From Clostridia bacterium (lineage in GTDB: Bacteria > Bacillota > Clostridia > UBA1381): DNA of 7,554 nt. The notes under the pieces were generated by a model, which ran no database searches, had not been told where the DNA came from, and was given only the letters and a program-made list of their open reading frames with translations. Positions 1 through 6,602 of this stretch are shown piece by piece (positions within the stretch are counted from its first letter, which is position 1; the number at the start of each line of letters is the position of its first letter). The translations under genes were made by a program, and so were the position numbers. The stretch lies in assembly GCA_900751885.1 (NCBI GenBank), contig CAADTH010000037.1:1-7554 (forward strand), given 5' to 3'.

Positions 1-11
1 GAATCGGTAGA

Positions 12-155
12 AGGGGATTTTCAAGGGGTATCCTCCTTGAACGGCGTTTTGGTTCCTTTGCCGCCGAGGGCAAAGGGACTCTGGAGAAGAAAAGGTTGTA
101 TAGAAATCAAAACCATCAGCAAGGGCGAAGCGCCTGCTTCCCAAAGGCGAATAGA
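12..155 (+). repeat. Diverged copy of structured repeat module Z (copy L)
   Basis: This non-coding stretch lies just beyond the stop of the ttcA-like gene. It aligns by eye with 7258-7402 and with the reverse complement of 6603-6754. Shared landmarks in order are a hairpin with a GGGGTAT top (20-28 pairing with 33-41), a short T-containing linker, a second hairpin (52-62 pairing with 69-79), TCTGG directly after it, AGAAATCAAAAC (compare AGGAAATAAAAC), GGGCGAAGC at 123-131, and a final AATAGAA. The stems differ in sequence from the other copies but stay complementary. Modules X and Y, which accompany Z elsewhere, are not seen here; the copy starts near the window edge, so they could lie upstream. 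It sits convergent to the operon. Function unknown. Confidence 0.7.
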
Positions 156-163
156 ATACTCCA

Positions 164-883
164 TCAATCCCCCTCAACCCTCCATCCATCTATCTCGCTG
201 TTTTGTACCGCGGTAAACAATCGCTTCTTCAGCCCACGATTCGTCTCCTTATCCAGCCTTGCAATCAATTCTTTCATGTCCTGCCGCTTTGTATACCCAT
301 TCGCAGGACAGGGATTGTGCACAACCGGAAGAGTCAGCCGACGCACGGCTCCCTTGATATCCTTTTCAGGCACATAAATCATCGGTCGAATCTGCGTGAT
401 ATCCCTTCGGCTCAGATATGTAACCGGCGAAAAACAGCTGACGCGCCCCTCGTATAGCAGACTCAGAAAAAACGTCTCCAATACATCGTCGTTGTGATGT
501 CCAAGCGCAATCTTGTTGCATCCATGCACAATCGCCTCATCATTGAGCGAACCGCGCCGCATTTTTGCACACAGACTGCACGGATTTTTTTCCTTCCGAA
601 TATCAAAAATTACTTCCTTAATTTGCGTTTTTTTCACCACATAATCCACGCCCAACTTGTCGCAAAGCCGCGCAATTTCCGAATAATCCGCGTCATATCC
701 CATATCGAGCGTGATACCGATTACCGTGAATTTTTTCGGATAAAACTCCGACAGCTTCGCCAGCGCACACAGCAGCACCAGGCTGTCCTTGCCGCCTGAT
801 ACGCCAACGGCAACCCGGTCCCCCTCAGAAATCATATCATAATCCTCCACTGCGCGGCGGATATAGCTTACAATTTTGTTCAT
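164..883 (-). CDS. TtcA-family tRNA 2-thiocytidine-type sulfurtransferase
   Basis: Cytoplasmic PP-loop ATPase of the TtcA/TilS superfamily, most like TtcA, which adenylates a tRNA base and thiolates C32 using a [4Fe-4S] cluster. The 239-residue protein has the PP-loop SGGKDS at residues 29-34, a CSLC pair at 102-105 followed by KMRRG, and GHHNDD at 128-133. A third cysteine at 192 (HNPCP) lies where TtcA carries its last cluster ligand. It is shorter than E. coli TtcA (about 310 residues), as is common for Firmicute members, and it lacks the long C-terminal domains of TilS. The start is supported by AGAGG seven bases upstream. It is the last gene of the operon, 12 bases after pgsA. Substrate specificity (s2C32 or another thiolated base) is inferred from family only. 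Confidence 0.87.
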   Translation of the reverse strand: MNKIVSYIRRAVEDYDMISEGDRVAVGVSGGKDSLVLLCALAKLSEFYPKKFTVIGITLDMGYDADYSEIARLCDKLGVDYVVKKTQIKEVIFDIRKEKNPCSLCAKMRRGSLNDEAIVHGCNKIALGHHNDDVLETFFLSLLYEGRVSCFSPVTYLSRRDITQIRPMIYVPEKDIKGAVRRLTLPVVHNPCPANGYTKRQDMKELIARLDKETNRGLKKRLFTAVQNSEIDGWRVEGD

Positions 884-895
884 ATTCGTTCCTCT

Positions 896-1441
896 TTATT
901 TCATCTTGAGCAAATGCCGGTTTTTCACCACATAATCCACGCCCGAAATCACGGTGAAGATGGTAGAGAGCCAAATTAAAATATCCGTAATGATTTGCGC
1001 GGTAGCCTGTGGGAAAAAGTCATACATTAAAATCATCGCCGCAATGATTGCTACCATCTGCGACACTGTTTTGAGCTTCCCCCACATGCTTGCGGCAATC
1101 ACCTTTCCCTCAGATACCGCCGACAGCCGAATCCCTGCGACTACAAACTCCCGTGCCATTACAATCATCACGACCCATGCCGATACCCGTCCAAAGTGCA
1201 TGAGCACCAAAAGCGCCGCGGTGGTGAGCATCTTATCCGCCAGTGGGTCGACAAACTTTCCAAACGTGGTAATCTGGTTATAGCGGCGGGCAATATATCC
1301 GTCGATGCCATCCGTCGCAGCGGCAACCACAAAGACAATCACCGCCGCCAGCAGATATCCCGGCGTACCTGCCATAAATAGAGCCATAAAGATAGGCACA
1401 AGCAGGATTCTTAAAAGCGTAATCTTATTTGCTGTATTCAT
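896..1441 (-). CDS. pgsA: CDP-diacylglycerol--glycerol-3-phosphate 3-phosphatidyltransferase
   Basis: Integral membrane enzyme that joins CDP-diacylglycerol and glycerol-3-phosphate to give phosphatidylglycerol phosphate, the committed step to phosphatidylglycerol and cardiolipin. The 181-residue length is normal. The CDP-alcohol phosphatidyltransferase signature is complete: D44-G45, D47-G48, A51-R52, G61, D65 and D69 (ATDGIDGYIARR then FGKFVDPLADK). The N-terminal NKITLLRILLVP segment is typical of PgsA. Hydrophobic segments near residues 9-24, 29-42, 72-82, 88-96, 126-142 and 152-166 fit a multi-pass membrane protein. GGGGAG lies six bases before the ATG and overlaps the rimO stop. The rimO-pgsA order recurs in Clostridia, which supports both assignments. 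Confidence 0.95.
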   Translation of the reverse strand: MNTANKITLLRILLVPIFMALFMAGTPGYLLAAVIVFVVAAATDGIDGYIARRYNQITTFGKFVDPLADKMLTTAALLVLMHFGRVSAWVVMIVMAREFVVAGIRLSAVSEGKVIAASMWGKLKTVSQMVAIIAAMILMYDFFPQATAQIITDILIWLSTIFTVISGVDYVVKNRHLLKMK

Positions 1442-1453
1442 AAATAACTCCCC

Positions 1454-2782
1454 TTATTCCACAATTTCTCCCGTCACATCGTATTCGTCCGCATCCAAGA
1501 TCTTCACGCGGACGATATCCCCAGCATTTGTCTCGTCATGCGCGGCAAAGTACACGCGCCCATCCACGCCGATGCTGTCGCCGCGGCTTCTGCCGTAGTA
1601 CAAAAACGATTCCTTGTCATATCCTTCTGTCAGCACCTCAACTGCAGAGCCGATTTTCTTCTGATTGAGCCGAAGTGAGATGCCCTGCTGTAGTGTCATC
1701 AAACGGTCAAGGCGGCTTTGCTTCACCGCATCGTCCAACTGGTCAGGGAAGGACGCCGCCGGTGTATCCTCCTCCTGGGAATACGCAAATACTCCCATGC
1801 GGTCAAACTCGGTTTCCTTCACAAATTCATACAGCTCTTCAAACTGCGTTTCGGTTTCTCCGGGAAAGCCCACAATAATCGACGTGCGAATCACCGCATC
1901 TGGCATTGCCGCGCGTATTTTCGCGATTTTTTCTGTAATCTCCGCCTTGTTTGTGCGCCGCGCCATACGGCGTAGAATGGTGTCATTCGCATGCTGAATC
2001 GGCATATCGATATAATTGCAGATTTTTTCCTCGCGCGCCATTGTCTCAATCAGAGCATCTGTGATTGCCTCTGTATAATAATAGTGTACACGAATCCATT
2101 CAATTCCATCTATTTTGCAAAGCAAGGAAAGCAGCCTGTCGAGAGAGGCTTCTCCATACAAGTCCATCCCATACCGGGTGGTATCCTGCGCAATCAAAAT
2201 CAATTCTTTCACGCCTTTCTCTGAAAGCGCGCGCGCCTCGTCTAGAATATCCTCCATCCTGCGGCTTCTGAAATGCCCCCGAATCATCGGAATTGCGCAG
2301 TAGGTGCATCGGTTGTCGCACCCATCCGCAATTTTCAGATACGCGGTATACCCAGGCGTGGACAAGATTCGCGAAAGTCCCTCCGGCGGATCCTCGTCCT
2401 TGTGCCCATACAGCGCCGGACGCTCGCCGGACAGTGCCTTGTCAATCACCTGGGCAATTTTGTCATAATCGCCTGTCCCAAGCAACGCATCCACCTCGGG
2501 CATCTCATCTAAAAGGCTCGTGTTGTACCGCTCAGAAAGACAGCCGGTTGCAATGAGTAGCCTGCACCGCCCTTTTTTGTACTCTGCCATCTCCAAAATG
2601 GTATCAATGGATTCCTGCTTTGCAGACTCGATGAATCCGCAGGTGTTCACAATCAAGACATCCGCCATTTCAGGCTCATGCACGATTTTGTGTCCACAGC
2701 CGGCGAGCAGTCCCAGCATAATCTCCGCGTCCGTCTGATTCTTCGGACACCCAAGCGACACGATTCCTATGTTATATCCCAT
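1454..2782 (-). CDS. rimO: Ribosomal protein S12 methylthiotransferase
   Basis: Radical-SAM enzyme of the methylthiotransferase family that adds a methylthio group to the conserved aspartate of ribosomal protein S12. The N-terminal domain carries cluster cysteines 12 (SLGCPKN), 48 (NTCGF) and 81 (TGCLS). The radical-SAM motif is C155, C159, C162 (CDNRCTYCAIP), followed by a TIM-barrel region and a C-terminal TRAM-like domain from about residue 375. SLGCPKN and CDNRCTYCAIP favour RimO over MiaB or MtaB. I start the gene at 2782, not at the in-frame ATG at 2797. GAGGAG sits seven bases before the inner ATG, and the outer start would lie inside the recX stop region and add five residues before the conserved start MGYNIGIVSLGC. 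Length is then 442, normal for RimO. Confidence 0.95.
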   Translation of the reverse strand: MGYNIGIVSLGCPKNQTDAEIMLGLLAGCGHKIVHEPEMADVLIVNTCGFIESAKQESIDTILEMAEYKKGRCRLLIATGCLSERYNTSLLDEMPEVDALLGTGDYDKIAQVIDKALSGERPALYGHKDEDPPEGLSRILSTPGYTAYLKIADGCDNRCTYCAIPMIRGHFRSRRMEDILDEARALSEKGVKELILIAQDTTRYGMDLYGEASLDRLLSLLCKIDGIEWIRVHYYYTEAITDALIETMAREEKICNYIDMPIQHANDTILRRMARRTNKAEITEKIAKIRAAMPDAVIRTSIIVGFPGETETQFEELYEFVKETEFDRMGVFAYSQEEDTPAASFPDQLDDAVKQSRLDRLMTLQQGISLRLNQKKIGSAVEVLTEGYDKESFLYYGRSRGDSIGVDGRVYFAAHDETNAGDIVRVKILDADEYDVTGEIVE

Positions 2783-2786
2783 ATTC

Positions 2787-3260
2787 CTACTCCTCATATT
2801 CCGATTTTAGTTCCTGTACGCACCGGTTGATATCGTCAAAGCTATATCCGCGGTACACAAAATACCGCGTGGCGCGGTCAATGCTTTTTCGGTCGAAGCT
2901 TCCGGCAAGCTTTTTTTCCATCAACGGATACAGCGCATCGAATTCAGATAAATCAAGCTCTGATACTGCCTCATCAATCAAATCACGGTCGATTCCCTTT
3001 TTGGAAAGCTCCTGGCGGATGCGCCGCTCGCCGTACTTTTTCAGTCTCACAAGGTCTCTCGCATACGCCTTTGCGTATGCTTCATCATTCAAAAACCCAT
3101 AATTGCGGCAAAAAGCGAGCACCTCCTCGATGGTGTCATACTCCGCCCCTGCCCGCCGAAGCTTGCCTGAGAGCTCCTTTTCTGTGTGGGAGCGGTATTC
3201 GAGCACCTTGAGCGCTTTGTCCTTTGCCTGTTCATAGGTGAGTGGTTCTCTCTCGTCCAT
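2787..3260 (-). CDS. recX: RecX-family regulatory protein
   Basis: RecX binds RecA filaments and modulates recombinase activity. The 157-residue, highly charged, helical protein shows the family's three-helix repeats: ALKVLEYRSHTEKEL with KLRRAG near residues 16-38, then FLNDEAYAKAYARDLVRLKKYGERRIRQEL near 56-84 with KKGID following, and a final DRATRYFVYRGYSFDDI repeat. The frame is open upstream to 3431, but that extension is arginine-rich, unlike RecX, and overlaps the end of the upstream gene. The ATG at 3260 has AGGAGG just upstream (about 3264-3270) and gives a standard RecX length. It starts 8 bases after the HD-protein stop and ends 4 bases before rimO, so translational coupling is likely. 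recA is not in this window. Confidence 0.88.
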   Translation of the reverse strand: MDEREPLTYEQAKDKALKVLEYRSHTEKELSGKLRRAGAEYDTIEEVLAFCRNYGFLNDEAYAKAYARDLVRLKKYGERRIRQELSKKGIDRDLIDEAVSELDLSEFDALYPLMEKKLAGSFDRKSIDRATRYFVYRGYSFDDINRCVQELKSEYEE

Positions 3261-3268
3261 ATGCCCTC

Positions 3269-4450
3269 CTATACGCGGAAATAGTCGAACAGCTGACCGA
3301 AATCTACGCCGCCGATGACCTTGTTTTCGTACCTGCCGAACAAATCCTTGTGTCCTGTGGTCAGCTGTTCGGACTTGATTCCGTAGCTGATGGATAGATA
3401 CGCCTCGATGTATGCGGACAAATGGTCGCATCCGCGGATAATCTGTCCGTCGATTGGACAGAATTTACCGCTGTTGTATGCTTCATTGATTTTATCTGAG
3501 GTTGTCCTTGTTATAACGCCGTCCGCAATAATCTTCGACGAGAATTCATCCTGTGTAAAATAACGGATTTCAGGCTGCCATGACTTTGGCAGAAGTGGAT
3601 AAATCTCCTCCTCCATCTGCTCGTCCTCAATCTCCTTGATGACATCCTCAAGCCCCTCGACCGAGCTTTTGACAGGCGACACAATATCGCGCGTCAACAC
3701 CTCCGGCAAATCATGGAACAGCGCACCGAAGAAGTTGTTGACGATTCGCGTGTCACATGCGCCGGTTTCCAGCGAACAGAAATACGACAGCATCGCCACA
3801 ACCAGCATATGTCCCATGACAAACGTCTTCGGCATCCTGGATGTCCTCGACCATCTTTGCTGGTAGCGGAGCTGTCCAATCAGGGAGAGGAAATCCTTTA
3901 AGTATGCACTGCCTGAAAAATAGCGAAAGCCGTCAAACGTATCACATGACGCAAGTCCGCGCGTGATATTGTCCTTGGTTTTCTCGATGCCATATGTCGT
4001 CTCATTCAGGTGATAGATGATCTCAAATTCCCAGTTCGTCGCATAGTAGTGCGCCGCCTTTAGAATTTGCTTTTCCTTTTTCGCATACTCTGGATTTTCA
4101 AAGTATTCGGTCATTTTCTCTTTAAAGCCGCCCTGTAAGCCTGTAATTTTGCTGTCGAGCTGTCCCATCACCCACTTGTTGATTTGCGCGCCCTTTTTCT
4201 CCATCAGGCTGTGGTAAATCGGCGGCTTGATATCCGTCAGAATCACGCGGTGTAAAAATTCAAACACACCGCCCTCCACGAGCTTGACCCCGTCGAAAAA
4301 GCCCTCGCATTTGGCAAGCACATAGGCGTAAAACATTTTGTGCGCCTGCTTGTCAAGCTCGGAAAAGCCGCACCACGGGCGAATGTGGTCGTTCCACCGC
4401 TGGATGGACGCCGCCTCGTAAATCAGGGAAATCAAGGATTTGCGTATCAT
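3269..4450 (-). CDS. HD-domain protein (YfbR-like nucleotidase fold) with a degenerate second HD half
   Basis: First gene of the operon, 393 residues. The C-terminal half looks like an HD-superfamily phosphohydrolase close to the YfbR 5'-deoxynucleotidase group: H214 (VMGHMLVVAML), H246-D247 (LFHDLPEVLTRD) and D342 (GCDHLSAYIEAY), the four usual metal ligands. The N-terminal half repeats the same layout: QRW at 17-19 matches QRW at 198-200, H37 matches H214, FEFL..VILTDIKPP at 63-77 matches FHDL..VLTRDIVSP, and QILKAAHYYA at 128-137 matches QIIRGCDHLSA. There the HD pair is replaced by E64-F65 and the last D by H134, so this half is probably non-catalytic. AGGTG lies about six bases before the ATG. 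Cytosolic hydrolysis of a nucleotide monophosphate is inferred; the substrate is unknown. Confidence 0.75.
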   Translation of the reverse strand: MIRKSLISLIYEAASIQRWNDHIRPWCGFSELDKQAHKMFYAYVLAKCEGFFDGVKLVEGGVFEFLHRVILTDIKPPIYHSLMEKKGAQINKWVMGQLDSKITGLQGGFKEKMTEYFENPEYAKKEKQILKAAHYYATNWEFEIIYHLNETTYGIEKTKDNITRGLASCDTFDGFRYFSGSAYLKDFLSLIGQLRYQQRWSRTSRMPKTFVMGHMLVVAMLSYFCSLETGACDTRIVNNFFGALFHDLPEVLTRDIVSPVKSSVEGLEDVIKEIEDEQMEEEIYPLLPKSWQPEIRYFTQDEFSSKIIADGVITRTTSDKINEAYNSGKFCPIDGQIIRGCDHLSAYIEAYLSISYGIKSEQLTTGHKDLFGRYENKVIGGVDFGQLFDYFRV

Positions 4451-4466
4451 AAAAACACCTCTGTCC

Positions 4467-4480
4467 GTTTCGAACGAAAC
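4467..4480. promoter_or_regulatory. Short inverted repeat in the leader of the five-gene operon
   Basis: GTTTCG and CGAAAC flank a two-base centre, 17 bases before the ATG of the HD-domain gene. It could be a repressor half-site pair or a small hairpin in the 5' leader near the ribosome binding site. No regulator is assigned. A TACAAT box on the minus strand lies just upstream at 4488-4493. Confidence 0.35.
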
Positions 4481-4510
4481 TTCATTTATTGTAATATCAT
4501 GCTTGTTTGT

Positions 4511-4800
4511 TTTGGCAGCTCCTCTTTTGTTGATTTTATCTTTTGCTGACGTTTATTCTTCCTTACTAATGTAAAAAGAGGAGATGCCTATATTGTATCG
4601 CAATTTCAGTTTATCTGGGTGTTTCCTTTTTTTGAATGGTTGCTTTCAAATAGCGTACTTTCTGTCTATAGATAAAAAGGAAACACTTTTGTTATACCAT
4701 AGTTTCAGTTTGTCTTGGCAATTCCTCTTTTCTTGATTCATTGTTTTCGGATAGCGTACCTTCTATTTATAGATAAAAGAGGAAACGCTTTTATTATACC
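4511..4800. repeat. Three tandem ~100-bp repeats, each with covarying complementary arms
   Basis: Copies lie at about 4511-4600, 4610-4700 and 4710-4800. Each has a pyrimidine-rich left arm, a 43-46 base spacer and a purine-rich right arm. Arms are 4514-4528 with 4574-4588 (14 of 15 pair), 4619-4631 with 4674-4686 (13 of 13) and 4722-4731 with 4775-4784 (10 of 10). Arm sequences differ between copies (CTCCTCTTTT, GTGTTTCCTTTTT, TTCCTCTTTT), but each keeps its partner complementary. Copies 2 and 3 share ATAGCGTAC and TATAGATAAAA in the spacer; copies 1 and 2 are followed by TTTCAGTTT. Read on the minus strand, each copy is preceded by a -10-like hexamer. The array fills most of the 446-bp gap between the operon and the kinase gene; no open frame with a ribosome binding site was seen. 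Confidence 0.75.
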
Positions 4801-4821
4801 ACAAGAGAGGGGGCTTCTCAA
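4793..4821 (-). promoter_or_regulatory. Sigma-A-like promoter toward the HD-recX-rimO-pgsA-ttcA operon
   Basis: On the minus strand, TTGAGA (4816-4821) and TATAAT (4793-4798) are separated by exactly 17 bases. Transcription would start near 4786, at the edge of the third hairpin copy, and give a leader of about 335 nucleotides containing the whole tandem hairpin array before the HD-domain gene. Similar -10 boxes recur at 4691-4696 (TATAAC), 4592-4597 (TACAAT) and 4488-4493 (TACAAT), but with poorer -35 partners. Confidence 0.5.
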
Positions 4822-4842
4822 TCATTTATTTTTTTGTGCGGA

Positions 4843-4871
4843 TTGCAAAACAAGGCAAAATCAGATATAAT
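4843..4871 (+). promoter_or_regulatory. Promoter of the PfkB-family kinase gene
   Basis: TTGCAA (4843-4848) and a perfect TATAAT (4866-4871) are 17 bases apart, giving a start near 4878 and a leader of under 30 nucleotides before the kinase ATG. Confidence 0.75.
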
Positions 4872-4905
4872 ACAGTCATGAGAAAAAAGGAAGGAAGTGC
4901 GCGGT

Positions 4906-5934
4906 ATGGATTTTATTCCACAGGGAAAAGAATTTGATTTAATAGGGTTTGGAGAGGTCATGCTCAGGCTGTCACCGAGCAATAAGGAGAAGATATCTCA
5001 AAGTGAAATATTTGAAAAAAACGCAGGCGGTTCCGAGCTGAACGTGGTGTCAGGTGCATCCATGCTCGGCGCGCGCTCTGCGATTGTGACGAAGCTTCCG
5101 AAAAATAAGATTGGACATTTTATCCGAAATAAAGTGCGCTATGGAAACGTCAGCGACGACTATATCGTCTATGATTACTCAAAGCAGAGCCGGCTGGGGA
5201 TATACTACTATGAAAGCGGCGCGTATCCGAGAAAATCCTCGGTTATCTATGACCGCGCCGGTTCGTCCATGTGCTCTCTGCGCCTTGACGAGGTACCAAA
5301 GGACATCTATGACAAGACGTCGATTTTCCATATCAGCAGTATCTCCCTTGCGCTTGACGATGGACTGCGCGACACGGCGATTGAAATGATTAAGCGTTTC
5401 AAACAGCACGGTGTGGCAATCTCCTTTGATGTGAACTACCGCGCGGCGCTCTGGGACGAGGAGGAAGCAAAAGAGGTGATTGAAGCGGTATTTCCTTATG
5501 TAGATCTGTTGTTTGTGTCTGAGGAAACCTCGCGCCGGATGCTTCAGCGTACCGGCACACTTGAGGAAATCATGCAGGGCTACGCGAAGGATTACGGCTG
5601 TAAGCTTGTTGCGACCACACGCCGCGAGGTGGTCAGCCCAATGCGCCACAACTTCAACTCCAAAATCTACTTTGACGGCAAATTCTACGAGGAACAGCCA
5701 TATAACAGCATTGAGGTCATCGACCGCATCGGAAGCGGTGACGCGTATCTTGCAGGCGTGCTGTTTGGGCTGGTGAAATATGACAGTGTGGAGCGCGCGC
5801 TGGAGATTGGAAACGCGCTGTCCGCGGTGAAAAACACGGTCGCGGGGGATATGTCCGCGAGCAGTATCGACGAGATTGAGAGCGTCATTGCATCCCACAA
5901 GGCGACAGGACATCAGGACGAGATGGTGCGCTAG
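4906..5934 (+). CDS. PfkB-family carbohydrate kinase, 2-keto-3-deoxygluconate kinase-like
   Basis: Ribokinase-fold sugar kinase of 342 residues. Family marks: DLIGFGEVMLRLSP at 11-24, the substrate-side NAGGSELNVVSGASMLGA at 39-56, SFDVNYRAALWD at 173-184 (KDG kinases usually show FDxNYRxxLW), and IDRIGSGDAYLAG at 272-284, where D279 is the predicted catalytic base. The anion-hole motif reads GSGD rather than the usual GAGD. ESGAYPRKSSVIYDRAGSS also resembles KDG kinases. Expected reaction: ATP-dependent phosphorylation of KDG or a related sugar acid in the cytosol; the exact sugar cannot be read from sequence. A GTG at 4897 is in frame, but AAGGAAGG at about 4888-4895 is properly spaced only for the ATG at 4906. 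No pathway gene adjoins it. It converges on an XRE gene with 4 bases between stops. Confidence 0.82.
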   Translation: MDFIPQGKEFDLIGFGEVMLRLSPSNKEKISQSEIFEKNAGGSELNVVSGASMLGARSAIVTKLPKNKIGHFIRNKVRYGNVSDDYIVYDYSKQSRLGIYYYESGAYPRKSSVIYDRAGSSMCSLRLDEVPKDIYDKTSIFHISSISLALDDGLRDTAIEMIKRFKQHGVAISFDVNYRAALWDEEEAKEVIEAVFPYVDLLFVSEETSRRMLQRTGTLEEIMQGYAKDYGCKLVATTRREVVSPMRHNFNSKIYFDGKFYEEQPYNSIEVIDRIGSGDAYLAGVLFGLVKYDSVERALEIGNALSAVKNTVAGDMSASSIDEIESVIASHKATGHQDEMVR

Positions 5935-5938
5935 GAGA

Positions 5939-6229
5939 TTAGCGCTTCGGACGCTTTTCGTGCGTCCGCATCACCTGTGCGCGCGCCTGTGCGACGATGA
6001 GCTTGTAATCCTCACTCAAGGGGTATGGGTCTTTATCGGCGGTATAGCCGAGCAGGTAGTCAATGCTCACCTGGTATAAATCGGATAATAGGATGAGGAC
6101 GTGAACAGGAGGGGCAACCTGTTCGCGTTCGTAGCGCGCATAGGTGGTTACGCTGCAGCATAGGAAATTAGCGAGATATGTTTGGGTAAAATGGTGCTCT
6201 GTGCGCACCTGTTTTAATCGCAGGGACAT
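5939..6229 (-). CDS. XRE-family helix-turn-helix regulator (resident, GC-richer)
   Basis: Small DNA-binding protein of 96 residues with one Cro/CI-type HTH domain at about 3-58: LKQVRTEHHFTQTYLANFL, CCSVTTYARYEREQVAPP, then LLSDLYQVSIDYLLGYT. A basic, probably flexible tail of some 35 residues ends EKRPKR. The turn carries two adjacent cysteines, which is unusual. AGGAG lies nine bases before the ATG. Base composition resembles the core genes to the left, not the two AT-rich XRE genes to the right. It is driven by a perfect consensus promoter; an inverted repeat between promoter and gene is compatible with self-repression. Target genes are unknown. Confidence 0.85.
   Translation of the reverse strand: MSLRLKQVRTEHHFTQTYLANFLCCSVTTYARYEREQVAPPVHVLILLSDLYQVSIDYLLGYTADKDPYPLSEDYKLIVAQARAQVMRTHEKRPKR
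5948..5968. other. GC-rich hairpin just past the kinase stop
   Basis: CGGACGC and GCGTCCG pair around a seven-base loop, 13 bases after the kinase stop and inside the 3' end of the convergent XRE gene. It may slow or protect transcripts from either side, but neither strand shows the T-run of an intrinsic terminator. Confidence 0.35.
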
Positions 6230-6252
6230 AGAATCAGCTCCTATTGCGAAAT

Positions 6253-6269
6253 ATAATTCGTTAAATTAT
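6253..6269. promoter_or_regulatory. Candidate operator in the divergent XRE intergenic region
   Basis: ATAATT and AATTAT form an inverted repeat with a five-base centre, between the minus-strand promoter and the XRE gene at 5939-6229. A second nested pair, AATTC near 6255 and GAATT at 6270-6274, overlaps it. Placement suits repression by a Cro/CI-type dimer, but the region is AT-rich, so chance symmetry is possible. Confidence 0.3.
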
Positions 6270-6281
6270 GAATTTATTAGC

Positions 6282-6310
6282 ATTATAACACGAAAAATAG
6301 TACATGTCAA
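6282..6310 (-). promoter_or_regulatory. Perfect consensus sigma-A promoter, minus strand
   Basis: On the minus strand, TTGACA (6305-6310), a 17-base spacer and TATAAT (6282-6287) match consensus at every base, and TG one base before the -10 adds an extended element. The start would be near 6275, about 45 nucleotides before the XRE gene ending at 5939. Such a strong promoter on a regulator gene suggests it is normally held in check. Confidence 0.85.
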
Positions 6311-6344
6311 GAACTTGGAACGTAATATGTTAGGAGGTAAAAGG

Positions 6345-6566
6345 GTGTTTTCTCTTGGAGAAAGATTAGTAGAGCTAAGAAAAGAGAAAGGAATGCTACA
6401 AAAGGCGATTGCACAAAAAGTAGGAGTTTCTGTTCGGATTTATCAGAAATATGAGAAGGGCGAAGGAGAGCCGACTGTTTCAAAAGCGGCAAGAATTGCA
6501 GACCTTTTTGATGTGTCTATCGACTATCTGATGGGACGGACTGAAAAGAGAGAGGTAAATAAATAG
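6345..6566 (+). CDS. XRE-family helix-turn-helix regulator, paralogue 1
   Basis: Small Cro/CI-like protein of 73 residues, essentially only the HTH domain: GERLVELRKEKGMLQKAIA, VGVSVRIYQKYEKGEGEP, then IADLFDVSIDYLMGRTEKR. I choose the GTG at 6345. AGGAGG at 6332-6337 is seven bases upstream, and the resulting protein aligns without gaps, end to end, with the 73-residue paralogue at 6925-7146. An ATG at 6327 is in frame but precedes the ribosome binding site. By my count 47 of 73 residues match the paralogue, and the last 18 are identical. AT-rich codon use differs from the core genes and suggests acquisition. It is divergent from the XRE gene at 5939-6229; no clear plus-strand promoter was found. 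Confidence 0.85.
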   Translation: MFSLGERLVELRKEKGMLQKAIAQKVGVSVRIYQKYEKGEGEPTVSKAARIADLFDVSIDYLMGRTEKREVNK

Positions 6567-6602
6567 GAGATAGCCGCGCGTACTCAATCAAGCAGAACAG
6601 AG

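Noticed and set aside
3261..3431. 57-residue N-terminal extension of RecX
   Set aside because: Arginine-rich, overlaps the end of the HD-domain gene in another frame, and the ribosome binding site supports the start at 3260.
4511..4800. Rho-independent terminators or a T-box leader
   Set aside because: Loops of over 40 bases and AT-rich stems do not suit terminators. The T-box consensus bulge and antiterminator pairing were not found.
5179..5913. Long minus-strand open frame opposite the sugar kinase
   Set aside because: Antisense shadow of a gene with clear family motifs; the translation shows no recognisable domain.
5948..5968. Bidirectional terminator between the kinase and XRE genes
   Set aside because: The hairpin is good, but neither strand has a following T-run and it lies in coding sequence, so it is listed only as a hairpin.
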